A DNA stretch of 64,000 nt from SABY01 sp964612515 (GCA_964612515.1 CAZTCX010000002.1:8058-72057); one strand, 5' to 3'; numbered from the stretch's first letter, positions 35,658 to 45,153 are shown. The notes: generated by a model not told the origin, from the letters alone. Program-made: numbers and translations.

Positions 35658-36122
35658 CTATTTGAATAGTGATAATCCGTCGGGGATGAAGAGTGATGCG
35701 TCGCCATCGTGGCGAAGGATGTCGCGAACCACTGAGCTATTGATGGCAGTAAACTCAGGCATTGTGAGCAAAAATACGGTTTCGATGGCTGGATACAATT
35801 GCTTGTTGATCTGGGCTATGGAGCGTTCAAACTCAAAGTCGGCGGAGGTACGCAAGCCGCGAAGGATATACTGCGCGCCGATATCGCGGCAATAGTTTAC
35901 CGTCAATCCGTTGTACGTGTCGATGGTCACCTGCGGATAGTCGGCAAAAACCTTTTGGATGAAGCCTGTCCGCTCTTTCACCGTGAAGTAGTTTTTCTTG
36001 TCCTGGTTGCTGCCAATAGCAATGATGATCTTGTCGAACAGCGGCAGGGCGCGTATTACGATGTTTTCGTGGCCGCGCGTGATCGGATCAAATGAACCCG
36101 GGAAAATGGCAATTCGTGGCAT
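35658..36122 (-). CDS. coaD: Phosphopantetheine adenylyltransferase
   Basis: 154 residues, the usual length. FPGSFDPITRGHENII carries the nucleotidyltransferase T/HxGH motif, followed by VKERTGFI, YILRGLRTSADFEFE and the C-terminal TAINSSVVRDILRHDGD with the second ATP-binding signature. It makes dephospho-CoA from phosphopantetheine and ATP, the penultimate step of CoA synthesis, as a hexamer. The start is preceded by a promoter-like box 16 bases upstream, so it is likely transcribed alone. Confidence 0.95.
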   Translation of the reverse strand: MPRIAIFPGSFDPITRGHENIVIRALPLFDKIIIAIGSNQDKKNYFTVKERTGFIQKVFADYPQVTIDTYNGLTVNYCRDIGAQYILRGLRTSADFEFERSIAQINKQLYPAIETVFLLTMPEFTAINSSVVRDILRHDGDASLFIPDGLSLFK

Positions 36123-36138
36123 AATCTTTTTTTTGTGG

Positions 36139-36146
36139 CAAATGTA
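36139..36146 (-). promoter_or_regulatory. Predicted -7 element for coaD
   Basis: TACATTTGC on the minus strand, 16 bases before the coaD ATG, matches TAnnTTTG. Confidence 0.5.
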
Positions 36147-36169
36147 AAATTAATCACGGTAATGTTCGC

Positions 36170-36366
36170 ATGGCGCAAAGGGCATGGCGCATGGCGCTGG
36201 GCACGAAGAGCAAGGCGCAGAAATATTTGATTGTCCGGCAAGTTTGTACTTTTTAATTTCGATTAAGATCAACAAGGTCAAAAAGCTGATATATTTTGAT
36301 GGGAAATTTCCATCGGCTGCTCAGTAGCTATTTGCTCTCAGCTCTTGCGCCTTGCGCCCCGCGCCA
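36170..36366. repeat. gcgc-rich degenerate repeats between coaD and the O-methyltransferase
   Basis: The spacer holds gcatggcgcaaagggcatggcgcatggcgctgggc near 36170-36200 and, inverted, cttgcgccttgcgccccgcgcc near 36343-36363, which could pair weakly over about 150 bases. No coding frame. Confidence 0.4.
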
Positions 36367-36373
36367 GGCGTTC

Positions 36374-37027
36374 TTACTTTTTCCGCACCATCATCAGTCC
36401 GTCGCGCATGGGAACGATCATGTTTTCCACCCGCTCGTCGTTTAGCACAAATTTGTTAAATCTTAGAATGCCCTCGGTTTCTTCATCGGCATTTGCGGGA
36501 TCCAGCACTTTTCCATACCAAAGCACGTTGTCTGCTAAAATTATTCCGCCCGACGGAAGCGCTTCGATGAGCATTTTGTAGTAGATGAGGTAGTTTTCTT
36601 TGTCGGCGTCGATGAAAACCAGATCAAAATCCTTGTCGATATTATCCAGAATTGTAATTGCGTTGCCGATGTGGGTCACGATTTTGTCTTGCAGACCGGC
36701 AGCTTCAAAGTATGGTTTGCCAACTTCCACCATCTCTTCATTGCTGTCGATGGTATGAATTACTCCGCCATCCGCCAGCCCCATGGCCAGATTGATGGTG
36801 CCATATCCCGTAAAGGTTCCTATTTCCAGAATCTTTTTTGGGCGAAGCATCTGGCTGATCATGCGCAGGAACTGACCCTGCAGGTGACCTGACAACATGC
36901 TCGGATACATACTTTTCTGCGAAGTCTCACGATAAAGCCTATGCAGCAGATCACTTTCGGGAGTGGTATGTGCTTCGGCGTAATCTTCGAACGCCGGATC
37001 GGTAGCTTTATAAGATTGTTGTGGCAT
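36374..37027 (-). CDS. O-methyltransferase, catechol/caffeoyl-CoA type
   Basis: 217 residues. KILEIGTFTGYGTINLAMGL is motif I of the class I SAM methyltransferase fold, followed by GVIHTIDSNEEM, FDLVFIDADKENYLIYY (motif with metal-binding Asp) and GGIILADNVLWYGKV, the O-methyltransferase family 3 pattern with a divalent-metal site. Bacterial members methylate catechols or unknown small hydroxylated substrates. Two gcgc-rich spacers and no neighbour give no pathway clue. Confidence 0.88.
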   Translation of the reverse strand: MPQQSYKATDPAFEDYAEAHTTPESDLLHRLYRETSQKSMYPSMLSGHLQGQFLRMISQMLRPKKILEIGTFTGYGTINLAMGLADGGVIHTIDSNEEMVEVGKPYFEAAGLQDKIVTHIGNAITILDNIDKDFDLVFIDADKENYLIYYKMLIEALPSGGIILADNVLWYGKVLDPANADEETEGILRFNKFVLNDERVENMIVPMRDGLMMVRKK

Positions 37028-37216
37028 AGTCTGATTTTGTATTAATAAAGGAGCAAAATGAATGATAAAGAAACCACGTGTTTAAAAATCCAATAATCCT
37101 AATAAAAATCAATTGTAAAAATCAAAAAAAAACAAACCGTCTAACGTAAGGTTTTTGGAATTTGGTGTTTGGAGCTTATTTGTATTTTGAGGTTGGTATT
37201 TTGATTTTTTCACGTT

Positions 37217-38122
37217 TTATTGTTTCTTCGGATCCCCAAGTCCTTGCTCAGGAGGATCAAGTTTGGGCAAATTTCGTGTATCAGTGCGGGCATCTACATC
37301 CTGATGAAGTACCCATTCGCCGTTGATAAAAACAAAAGCATCAAAAATATCATACCGCGGAACAGCGCCGCGAAACATCTGGCCAAGCTGTGCATTGTTG
37401 CTGCCCAGGCGGTTGAAGACGATCATTTGATCGCGCTTGCGCTTTTCGCCCGGCAGCAGTTGCATTTCGTACGCCAGATGAAAAGGTACCTGATCGGTAA
37501 AGCTGAAAAAAACGCGTTGCTGCTGCGATCCGTCCTTCATCACAAATACCGGAAGACCAAACCGGGGCGCTCCGGCACTGTCGAACCAAAGCACGTCAAT
37601 CACCCGCCCGGCCATTCCTTCGGTTTCGCCATGCCAGCCTGTAAGTGTATAAAATGATTTTCCTTTTGGGCTGCGGCTGATTACCTTCCGGTACACCGCC
37701 CCCGGCCATTGAGTGTAGCTGTAGGTGCTGTCGGCAGAAGGCTGCCATTGTATTGGCTGTAGCCGAAAAGTGGTATCTCCGCTTTTCGCGTCAGCTTTCC
37801 TTACCAATCCGCTGTAATGCCAGCGATGATCGCTCAGCGGCACCACCCAGGTTAGCAGATCAAAACTGCCGTCGTCGGGCCGAAGATGTTTTATAAATTG
37901 TAGGCTATCGAAAGAAAAGGCAGGAAAAAGAGGAGTGGATAAAAAATCGGTCATCAACTGCTCGAGCTCCTGGTTGCGTTGTAGTTTGATGTTGTCAATG
38001 GTGTCGGCATAGATTACCTCTGACATCCCATGTGCCTTTGCTATAAAAATGCTATCGGCGGATTGTGCCCGTAGCAGCATAGGAAGCAATAGCAAAAGGA
38101 AGGAAGCAGTTCGAAGTTTCAT
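37217..38122 (-). CDS. Exported protein of unknown function, downstream of pyrH
   Basis: 301 residues from the ATG at 38122 (a TTG lies just before). A signal peptide ends near LLRAQS. The mature part is beta-rich with many Trp and Tyr (SDHRWHYSGLVRKAD, FYTLTGWHGETEG, RFGLPVF, FFSFTDQVPFHLAYEMQL) and no membrane helix or known catalytic motif. It starts 4 bases after the pyrH stop, so the two are probably co-transcribed. That position is usually held by frr in other bacteria. I do not recognise the family. Confidence 0.75.
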   Translation of the reverse strand: MKLRTASFLLLLLPMLLRAQSADSIFIAKAHGMSEVIYADTIDNIKLQRNQELEQLMTDFLSTPLFPAFSFDSLQFIKHLRPDDGSFDLLTWVVPLSDHRWHYSGLVRKADAKSGDTTFRLQPIQWQPSADSTYSYTQWPGAVYRKVISRSPKGKSFYTLTGWHGETEGMAGRVIDVLWFDSAGAPRFGLPVFVMKDGSQQQRVFFSFTDQVPFHLAYEMQLLPGEKRKRDQMIVFNRLGSNNAQLGQMFRGAVPRYDIFDAFVFINGEWVLHQDVDARTDTRNLPKLDPPEQGLGDPKKQ

Positions 38123-38126
38123 CAAT

Positions 38127-38837
38127 TTATCCGTTGTTCACAATGGTTCCGATACTTGGATCGTTGAGCACTTTGATCAGGTTGCCGGGCGTATTCATAT
38201 CAAAAACTAAAATGGGCATGTTGTTTTCCCTGCAAAGCGTAAACGCCGTGAGGTCCATAATTTTTAGTTGCTTTTCGTAAGCTTCGTCAAATGTCAGGGT
38301 TTGGTATTTGACGGCGTCGGGATGCTTTTCAGGATCGGCAGTGTAAATGCCATCCACGCGCGTTCCTTTCAAAATCACATCTGCCTTCATCTCAATGGCG
38401 CGTAATGCTGCCGCCGAGTCGGTGGTGAAAAATGGATTGCCGGTGCCGCCGCTGATGAGTACCACGTATCCGGCTTCAAGATATTCGGTGACGCGCTGTC
38501 CGCTGGTTGCCTCCACGATGGGTTCGATGGCCAGCCCGCCCGTGAGCCGGCATTTGATGCCAACATTTTGCAATGCGCCCTGCATCGCCAGGCTGTTGAT
38601 TACCGTGACCAACATTCCCATGTAGTCGCCCTGCACCCTGCCTATTCCCTCAGCGACGCCTTGCACGCCCCGATGGATGTTGCCACCACCGATGACGATG
38701 GCAATTTGCACACCTCTATCCACAGCCGCCTTGATATCTTCGGCATAAATTGCCAGTTGCGTCACATCAATGCCGTATTGCCGCTTGCCCATCAGCGCTT
38801 CGCCGCTAAGTTTCAAAAGTATCCGTTTGTATTTCAT
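38127..38837 (-). CDS. pyrH: Uridylate kinase
   Basis: 236 residues, amino-acid-kinase fold. KRILLKLSGEALMG at the N-terminus, IVIGGGNIHRG, GDYMGMLVTVINSLAMQ, and ISGGTGNPFFTTDSAAALRA are family marks of bacterial UMP kinase, which makes UDP from UMP and is a GTP-activated, UTP-inhibited hexamer. It is followed at 4 bases by an exported unknown rather than frr. No promoter box was identified. Confidence 0.96.
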   Translation of the reverse strand: MKYKRILLKLSGEALMGKRQYGIDVTQLAIYAEDIKAAVDRGVQIAIVIGGGNIHRGVQGVAEGIGRVQGDYMGMLVTVINSLAMQGALQNVGIKCRLTGGLAIEPIVEATSGQRVTEYLEAGYVVLISGGTGNPFFTTDSAAALRAIEMKADVILKGTRVDGIYTADPEKHPDAVKYQTLTFDEAYEKQLKIMDLTAFTLCRENNMPILVFDMNTPGNLIKVLNDPSIGTIVNNG

Positions 38838-38893
38838 GCTTCAGTTTTGATTTCTTTATTAAAAAGACATTAAACAAAAAAACGATTTTATTT

Positions 38894-41098
38894 TTAAAAA
38901 TTATAACCCAGACTAAAATAGCCCAATACACGATGGTGATAATCTGAACTCATCACGGTAACTTCTATGGGGCCGATGGGGGTTTTTACGCCCAGCGAGA
39001 GTCCGTAGCCGTTGATGGCTCTTTGCTCCTCAAAGACATCTTTCATATCAGTGGCATAGAAGCCAATGTTATATTTGGGAATGAGGAAAAAGTTGCGATA
39101 AAATTCGTACTGCAGATCCATGCGTGCCACGAGTGTGTTTTCGGCAGCCACCTGCATAAATTCTAGTCCTACAAATGGGAAGATCCCATTGAACCGACGC
39201 TCCCACAACCCGCCGAGGTACATGTTGTACTGTAATAACTGGCTGCTGTTGCGCGAAAGTTGGCTGCCTGCGTATGCGCTGGTGATAAGAGAAAGTTTTG
39301 GGAGAAGTGTGTAGGCCTGATTATAACGGGCAGCCAGGAAAGTGGTGGGTGATAAGGGATTGCCAAGGCTATCTTTTGTGGCTGAAACCAACTTGAAGTC
39401 GGTGGTGAGTCTGAATCCTTTGGTAGGGTATGTTCCACTGTTGAGGTCGTCGATTCGCAAAAAAGCAAACAGGTTGGTGTTGTATTTATAAGATGACTCC
39501 AAATCGACTAAAAAAACATTGGGTTTGACGCCTGAAAACTCCATTTCTATGCCCCCCCCAACAAGCGTATAATCGGCTATCGTGGCCTGAGAATAAATGT
39601 CGAAAAGTGCATTGGAAAAATTGAAGGTACCGCTTCGCCTCTTGTCGTTGTAGGTATAGGTTTTAAAATTTTGTGCACTCAGGCGCACACCTACGCCGGG
39701 TTTATTGCCACGCTGGTAAAGGTAGTTTGCCGCAAAATGGTTGTTGTCGCCCAGCATCAGATCAAACATAAGTTTGCCACCACTGGTCAGTACATTGCGA
39801 AAAGTCATATTCATAAGAAACGCACCTTTAAAATCGGTATCATAATGCAGTCCCAGCCGAAACTCTCCCCCTTCCTTTTCGCTCAAATCAATCAATAGCT
39901 TTTGTCCCTGGTTTTCTCCGGGCTCAAAGCGGTAGCGGATCAAATTGAAATTTTGGGTTCCATACAATCTCTCGAAGCTGCGGAATATTTTTTTGGTTGC
40001 GTATTTCTCCGGCTCCTCTATTTGGAGTATTCTCGAAACGGTGGCAGTAGAAATGTGGTCGGTACCTTTTATTACCATCTCGCTGATGAGGATGCTATCC
40101 ACTGGAGCGGCATCGAGTGCATAGTCTGGCTTCATGTCGTAAAGCTGGCTGAGCGAATCGAGTAGCAACAGAATTTGCGGCAATGCAGCGCGGGCAGCTC
40201 GCTCACCGCGCAGGATGATGCTGTCAGCATGGGTGAAACTCGATACGCTATATTCGTCGAGATGGGGCTGGATGTAGATATCTGTTTTTTCGATGTTCTT
40301 GCGTTGCAGCGGCATCCGCAGAAAAAGACTTGATTGCCCCAGTATTTGAATAATTGAAGTAAGCTCGTCTCCACTTTGTGGGCCTCTGGTAACATCTACA
40401 CCTATTATTATATCAGCACCTTTTTCTAAAACTTCCTCCACCGGAAAGTTATTGAAGAGGCCGCCATCAACAAGCATCCGCCCGTCCACGATCACCGGTG
40501 GAAATATGGACGGAATTGCCATGGTGGCGCGCAAGGCATCAGGAAGATAGCCATGGTCGAGTGTTACACTTTCGCCTGTTTCGATGTCGGCAGCAATGCA
40601 CAAAAATGGGATGTGCAATTCATCGAAGTCGTTGATGTCCCAGCCCGGACTGGCATAATATGAAATAAGATTGTAGATGGATTGTCCGGCAACGAGCCCA
40701 CGGGGGAGGGTGATTTTTTTGTCGCGGAAGGGCAATGAAAAAAAGTATTTGTCATCATCTTGCTTTTCAATCATCGAGAGGTTTCGGCGCAGGATTTTGT
40801 CGCTAAGTATAGATTCCCAATTTTGTTCTCTCACAATTTTTTCGAGCGAATCGGGATGGTATCCCAATGCAAAAAGGCCACCCATGATACCGCCCATGCT
40901 GGTACCGCCAACAAAGTCGATGGGTACGCCAGCTTCTACCAGCACTTTGATGGCGCCGATATGCGCAAATCCTTTGGCGCCGCCGCCACTTAGCACAAGT
41001 CCTATTTTAGGGCGTCCTTCTTTTGCAGTTTGCGCAAACAGGGGTGGCCATCCAAAAGCAAGTGTTAAAAAAAATATGATTGTAAGTGTCCGGTGCAT
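38894..41098 (-). CDS. Patatin-like phospholipase with BamA-type beta-barrel
   Basis: 734 residues with a signal peptide (1-22). Residues about 30-310 are a patatin domain: oxyanion LSGGGAKGF, nucleophile Ser67 in GGTSMGG, Asp211 in VDGGLFNNFP. Residues about 335-410 look like one POTRA-type unit (ILISEMVIKGTDHIS... RSFERLYGTQNF), and the rest, to the terminal FSLGYNF, is a 16-strand-type surface-antigen barrel ending in Phe, as outer-membrane proteins do. This matches type Vd (PlpD-like) proteins, which carry a lipase passenger on a barrel. Bacteroidota homologues are common, and their lipid substrate is not settled. A terminator lies just upstream, so it has its own transcript. Confidence 0.9.
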   Translation of the reverse strand: MHRTLTIIFFLTLAFGWPPLFAQTAKEGRPKIGLVLSGGGAKGFAHIGAIKVLVEAGVPIDFVGGTSMGGIMGGLFALGYHPDSLEKIVREQNWESILSDKILRRNLSMIEKQDDDKYFFSLPFRDKKITLPRGLVAGQSIYNLISYYASPGWDINDFDELHIPFLCIAADIETGESVTLDHGYLPDALRATMAIPSIFPPVIVDGRMLVDGGLFNNFPVEEVLEKGADIIIGVDVTRGPQSGDELTSIIQILGQSSLFLRMPLQRKNIEKTDIYIQPHLDEYSVSSFTHADSIILRGERAARAALPQILLLLDSLSQLYDMKPDYALDAAPVDSILISEMVIKGTDHISTATVSRILQIEEPEKYATKKIFRSFERLYGTQNFNLIRYRFEPGENQGQKLLIDLSEKEGGEFRLGLHYDTDFKGAFLMNMTFRNVLTSGGKLMFDLMLGDNNHFAANYLYQRGNKPGVGVRLSAQNFKTYTYNDKRRSGTFNFSNALFDIYSQATIADYTLVGGGIEMEFSGVKPNVFLVDLESSYKYNTNLFAFLRIDDLNSGTYPTKGFRLTTDFKLVSATKDSLGNPLSPTTFLAARYNQAYTLLPKLSLITSAYAGSQLSRNSSQLLQYNMYLGGLWERRFNGIFPFVGLEFMQVAAENTLVARMDLQYEFYRNFFLIPKYNIGFYATDMKDVFEEQRAINGYGLSLGVKTPIGPIEVTVMSSDYHHRVLGYFSLGYNF

Positions 41099-41119
41099 CG
41101 AATTATTAAATCGGACTTT

Positions 41120-41163
41120 AAAAATAAAAAAATAACAGCAGAAGAAATATTTCCGCTGCTGTT
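41120..41163 (-). terminator. Terminator after the NifX-like gene
   Basis: On the minus strand aacagcag (41163-41156) pairs with ctgctgtt (41141-41134), with a T-rich tract beyond it. A second palindrome, tttcggttgaaccgaaa (41174-41190), lies between it and the stop at 41194. Confidence 0.75.
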
Positions 41164-41193
41164 GCTATTTAATTTTCGGTTGAACCGAAATTT

Positions 41194-41529
41194 CTAATGA
41201 TCGCAGAGGTTAACGCCGGCTACCAGCGTGTCGTTCAGCAGGTCATTTACCAGCTCGCGCGAATCTTTTGGGGCGACGCCCACGTAAACGTTAATCTTGT
41301 TATCGTTCAGGATTTGAATGGCGCGCTGGCCAATGCCTCCAGCAATAACATCGGTCACACCCTGCTCGTGCAGCCATACCGGGATCACACCCGGCTCGTG
41401 TGGCGGCGGCACGAGTTGTTCCTCGTTTACAATTTTTTGGCCTTCGGTGGTAAAAACAGTGAAAACATCGCTGTGCCCAAAATGGCCGCACAGTACATTG
41501 TCTTTTAATGGAATAGCAACTTTCTTCAT
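41194..41529 (-). CDS. Dinitrogenase iron-molybdenum cofactor (NifX/NifB-C) family protein
   Basis: 111 residues from the ATG at 41529; the longer frame to 41604 adds a stretch crossing the promoter-like box. KKVAIPLKDNVLCGHFGHSDVFTVF is the hallmark N-terminus, with GHFGHS, followed by GVTDVIAGGIGQRAIQIL and NVYVGVAP. It is the domain that binds FeMo-cofactor precursors in NifX and NifY, but stand-alone copies occur widely in anaerobes without nitrogenase. No nif gene is in view, so a general Fe-S or metal-cluster role is more likely. Confidence 0.88.
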   Translation of the reverse strand: MKKVAIPLKDNVLCGHFGHSDVFTVFTTEGQKIVNEEQLVPPPHEPGVIPVWLHEQGVTDVIAGGIGQRAIQILNDNKINVYVGVAPKDSRELVNDLLNDTLVAGVNLCDH

Positions 41530-41851
41530 TATTATGATTTTTTTAATGATTCTGCAAAAATAACGATCATTTCCCAGCAAGGCAATTTTACAAATCCAAA
41601 ACATCAGGGTGGGATATTACCTTTTGTTACATCTCATGTAATTCATAAACTGCCTATGAGGCCTGGTCGAAAAAAAATAACAATCTTTGTGAGCTTCATG
41701 TACGTCCATGACGATTTTACTTCGACGGCAGACGGATAGCTCCTGAAATGATTTGATTTCGCTGCTTCTTGAAAGTGTAACTGTTAGCCGTGGCGGTATG
41801 AAAATAGATTAAGTAAGTCCTTTTTTTAATATTAATAAATATTCCAATTTC
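41530..41851. other. Divergent intergenic region
   Basis: 322 bases between the NifX-like gene and the Tricorn-like gene. The only signal I find is the minus-strand TATTTTTG box at 41555-41562. The right half has no clear promoter, repeat or hairpin for the plus-strand gene. Confidence 0.4.
41555..41562 (-). promoter_or_regulatory. Predicted -7 element for the NifX-like gene
   Basis: TATTTTTGC on the minus strand, 25 bases before the ATG at 41529, matches TAnnTTTG. Confidence 0.45.
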
Positions 41852-44800
41852 ATGAGTATTACAAAAAACATGATTTCAATTTTGTTGATGTTAATCCTGA
41901 CATCAACAGTGGCTACAGCGCAGATTGACGATGCACGTCTCATGCGTTTTCCAACCATTCACGGCAACCAGGTAGTTTTTAGCTATGCCGGCGATTTGTA
42001 CACCGTTGACGTGCAGGGTGGTATTGCCAGGTTGCTTACCAATGATGAAGGGCTGGAGCTTTTTCCGCGCTTTTCGCCCGACGGCAAAACCATTGCCTTT
42101 ACCGGTCAGTACGACGGAAACACCGAAGTATATACCATCCCCGCAGAGGGTGGCGAACCCAAACGCATCACATACACTGCCACGCTGGGGCGCGATGACG
42201 TCTCCGATCGTATGGGGCCTAACAACATAGTGATGGCCTGGCGCGACAACAAAACCATCGTTTATCGTTCGCGCAAAAAGTCTTTCAACGATTTTGTCGG
42301 TCAGCTTTTCGAAGTTTCTGTCGATGGCGGACTTTCTGTTCAGCTACCTTTGCCTGGAGGAGGCTTTTGCAGCTTCTCGCCCGACGGCAAAAAAATGGCT
42401 TACAATCAGGTGTTCCGCGAGTTCAGAACCTGGAAATATTATCGTGGCGGCATGGCCGATGATGTGTGGGTTTATGATTTTAACACTAAAATTACCACCA
42501 ACCTAACCAACAATCCGGCACAGGATATTTTCCCGATGTGGCATGGCGACGTAGTCTATTTCCTCTCCGACCGCGATCGCACGATGAATCTTTTCGCCTA
42601 CAACAATATCACTGGTCAAACTACCAAACTCACCAACTACGACAACTACGATATAAAATTCCCATCGCTGGGCGACAATGCCATCGTCTTCGAAAATGGT
42701 GGCTATCTCTATCGTTTTGATATTAATACCCAAACCACCAGCAAAATAGTGGTGCAACTGATGAACGATTTTGTCACCAGCCGTGCGCAATGGAAAAATG
42801 CTGATAAAAGCATCTCTTCAGGCTCGCTTTCTCCCGAAGGAAAACGCGTGGCGCTGGGCAGCCGCGGCGACATTTTTTCGGTTCCCGTTAAAAGCGGAAT
42901 AACTTACAATCTTACCAACAGCAATGGCGCCCACGATCGCAATGTGGAGTGGTCGCCCGACGGCAGATGGATTGGCTTTATCAGCGATATGAGCGGCAAC
43001 AACGAGATTTACATCCAAAAATACGACCGCTCCGAGAAGCCGGTGCAGCTTACCAAAAATGCCGACACCTACATGTTTAACTTTTCGTGGTCGCCTGACA
43101 GCAAGAAAATAGCCTGGAGCGATCAGGAAAAACGTTTGCAGATTATCGACATCGACAGCAAAAACGTTACACTCATTGAGCAGATCAACGATGGGGAATT
43201 TCACTCATACGCCTGGACGCCCGACAGTAAATGGCTGGCCTATGTGCGTCCAAGCTTTGCGCAGGTCGATCGCATCTATGTTTACAATCTGGCATCGGCA
43301 ACGTCCAAACCTGTTACCGACGAATGGTTCGACTCCAGCGATCCTTCCTTTAGTCCCGATGGCAAATACTTGTACTTCTCTTCGGCGCGCACATTCAACC
43401 CTACCTATAGTTGGGTCGAATGGAATTATTCCTATCAGGACATGTCGAAAGTTTACATGATGACCCTGGCCAAAGACACACCATCTCCTTTTGAACCCGA
43501 AAACGATGAGGTGGAATTGAAAGACGAAAAGCCTACTGCTACCGATAAAAAGGACAAAGAAAGCGGCAAAGACACAAAGGAAGCCGACAAAAAAGGTGTT
43601 GATGTAAAGATCGACTTTGACGGCATTTCTGACAGGGTAGCTGAGATAACCCCCGATGCCGGCTCCTATTGGAATATTACTGGTGTAGATGGTGGCGTTT
43701 ATTATACGCAATACAAATCCAGCGGTGGCGGTGCCACGTTGTTTTATTACAACCTGAAAGACAAAAAGGAAAATGAGCTGGGGAAAAATATGAACTATAC
43801 CCTTACGGCAGATGGCAAAAAGATGCTTGTTTTCGAAAGTGGAAAACTTGCCGTGATCGATGCGCCCAAATCCAAAATTAAAATCGATGAATACATCGAT
43901 TTGTCGAATATGAAAATATGGGTGAATCCAAAAGTAGAATGGCAACAGATTTTTGATGAGTCGTGGCGCCAGATGCGCGACTTCTTCTACGATCCGGGCA
44001 TGCACGGTTTGAATTGGGATCAGATTTATAAAAAGTACAATCCGCTGGTTCCTTATGTCAACGACCGCTATGATCTTAATTATGTTATCGGTGAAATGAT
44101 TGGCGAACTCAACGTGGGCCATGCCTACGTGAGTGGCGGCGACCGCATCGAAGCCAAGCGCATCAAAACCGGTTTGCTTGGCGCCGAACTGAGCCGCGAT
44201 AAATCAGGATACTACCGCATCGATAAAATTCTACCGGGCGAAAACTGGAACAAATCCGTACGTTCACCCCTCACCGAAATCGGCGTCAACGTCAGCCAGG
44301 GCGACTACATTGTTGCTATCGATGGCAAGAGCACCAGTGAGATGAATGACATCTACAAGGCTTTAGTTGGCACTGTTGGCCAGATTGTGGAGCTGACCAT
44401 CAGCAAATCGCCCTCCGATGCCAATACCCACACCGAGCTGGTAAAACCCATTGCCGACGAAAGTCAACTTTATTATTATCAATGGGTGCGCGATAACATC
44501 CGCAAAGTAAATGAAGCCACGGATGGTCAGGTGGGATATCTCCACATCCCCGACATGGGGCCGGAAGGTCTCAATGAGTTTGTGAAATATTTCTATCCGC
44601 AAATCCGCAAAAAAGCTCTCATCATCGACGACCGTGGTAATGGCGGCGGCAACGTATCACCCATGATCATCGAGCGTTTGCGCCGTGAACTTTCCATGAT
44701 GGCGATGGGTCGCAATACCATTGGCGAACCCAAACCCGACGCGATGATGCACGGCCCCATGGTGCTGCTCATCAACCAATATTCGGCTTCCGATGGCGAC

Positions 44801-45133
44801 TTGTTCCCTTACCAGTTCCGTAAACATAACCTGGGCAAACTCATCGGTACCCGCACCTGGGGTGGCGTAGTTGGTATCCGTGGAAGTCTGCCATTCATCG
44901 ATGGTGCCGATCTGCGTAAGCCCGAGTTTGCACATTATGATGCCGAAGGTAAAAACTTTATCATCGAAGGACATGGCGTTGACCCTGACATCGAAGTGCG
45001 CAACGATCCGGCGAAAGAATATGAAGGCATTGATGAGCAACTCAACAAAGCCATTGAGGTGATACTCGAAGAGTTGCGCAGCAACCCGGAGAAATATCCC
45101 GACGTTCCTCCGTTCCCGGATAAGACGAAGTAG
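41852..45133 (+). CDS. Tricorn-like S41 protease
   Basis: 1093 residues with a signal peptide (about 1-23). Order: a six-bladed WD40-type propeller (repeated SPDGK, TNDEG...), a second seven-bladed one (to about 560), a Lys/Glu-rich linker (about 548-590), then the core with PDZ and S41 peptidase. Catalytic candidates by comparison with Tricorn: His757 in VGHAY, Ser980 and Asp981 in YSASDGD, Glu1039 in IEGHGVDPD. Tricorn trims peptides in the cytosol of Thermoplasma. A signal peptide here implies periplasmic peptide degradation, consistent with the S46 and M14 peptidases. Length is close to the family's 1070. Confidence 0.93.
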   Translation: MSITKNMISILLMLILTSTVATAQIDDARLMRFPTIHGNQVVFSYAGDLYTVDVQGGIARLLTNDEGLELFPRFSPDGKTIAFTGQYDGNTEVYTIPAEGGEPKRITYTATLGRDDVSDRMGPNNIVMAWRDNKTIVYRSRKKSFNDFVGQLFEVSVDGGLSVQLPLPGGGFCSFSPDGKKMAYNQVFREFRTWKYYRGGMADDVWVYDFNTKITTNLTNNPAQDIFPMWHGDVVYFLSDRDRTMNLFAYNNITGQTTKLTNYDNYDIKFPSLGDNAIVFENGGYLYRFDINTQTTSKIVVQLMNDFVTSRAQWKNADKSISSGSLSPEGKRVALGSRGDIFSVPVKSGITYNLTNSNGAHDRNVEWSPDGRWIGFISDMSGNNEIYIQKYDRSEKPVQLTKNADTYMFNFSWSPDSKKIAWSDQEKRLQIIDIDSKNVTLIEQINDGEFHSYAWTPDSKWLAYVRPSFAQVDRIYVYNLASATSKPVTDEWFDSSDPSFSPDGKYLYFSSARTFNPTYSWVEWNYSYQDMSKVYMMTLAKDTPSPFEPENDEVELKDEKPTATDKKDKESGKDTKEADKKGVDVKIDFDGISDRVAEITPDAGSYWNITGVDGGVYYTQYKSSGGGATLFYYNLKDKKENELGKNMNYTLTADGKKMLVFESGKLAVIDAPKSKIKIDEYIDLSNMKIWVNPKVEWQQIFDESWRQMRDFFYDPGMHGLNWDQIYKKYNPLVPYVNDRYDLNYVIGEMIGELNVGHAYVSGGDRIEAKRIKTGLLGAELSRDKSGYYRIDKILPGENWNKSVRSPLTEIGVNVSQGDYIVAIDGKSTSEMNDIYKALVGTVGQIVELTISKSPSDANTHTELVKPIADESQLYYYQWVRDNIRKVNEATDGQVGYLHIPDMGPEGLNEFVKYFYPQIRKKALIIDDRGNGGGNVSPMIIERLRRELSMMAMGRNTIGEPKPDAMMHGPMVLLINQYSASDGDLFPYQFRKHNLGKLIGTRTWGGVVGIRGSLPFIDGADLRKPEFAHYDAEGKNFIIEGHGVDPDIEVRNDPAKEYEGIDEQLNKAIEVILEELRSNPEKYPDVPPFPDKTK

Positions 45134-45153
45134 GCAGGCTCAGGAAAAACATT

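Noticed and set aside
41194..41529. Evidence of nitrogen fixation
   Set aside because: A single NifX-like domain protein is present without any nif structural or assembly gene. Such orphans are common in non-fixing bacteria.
43205..44122. 305-codon open frame antisense to the Tricorn-like gene (and a similar one at 59473-60390 in htpG)
   Set aside because: Both mirror strongly conserved coding genes and show no independent start signals.
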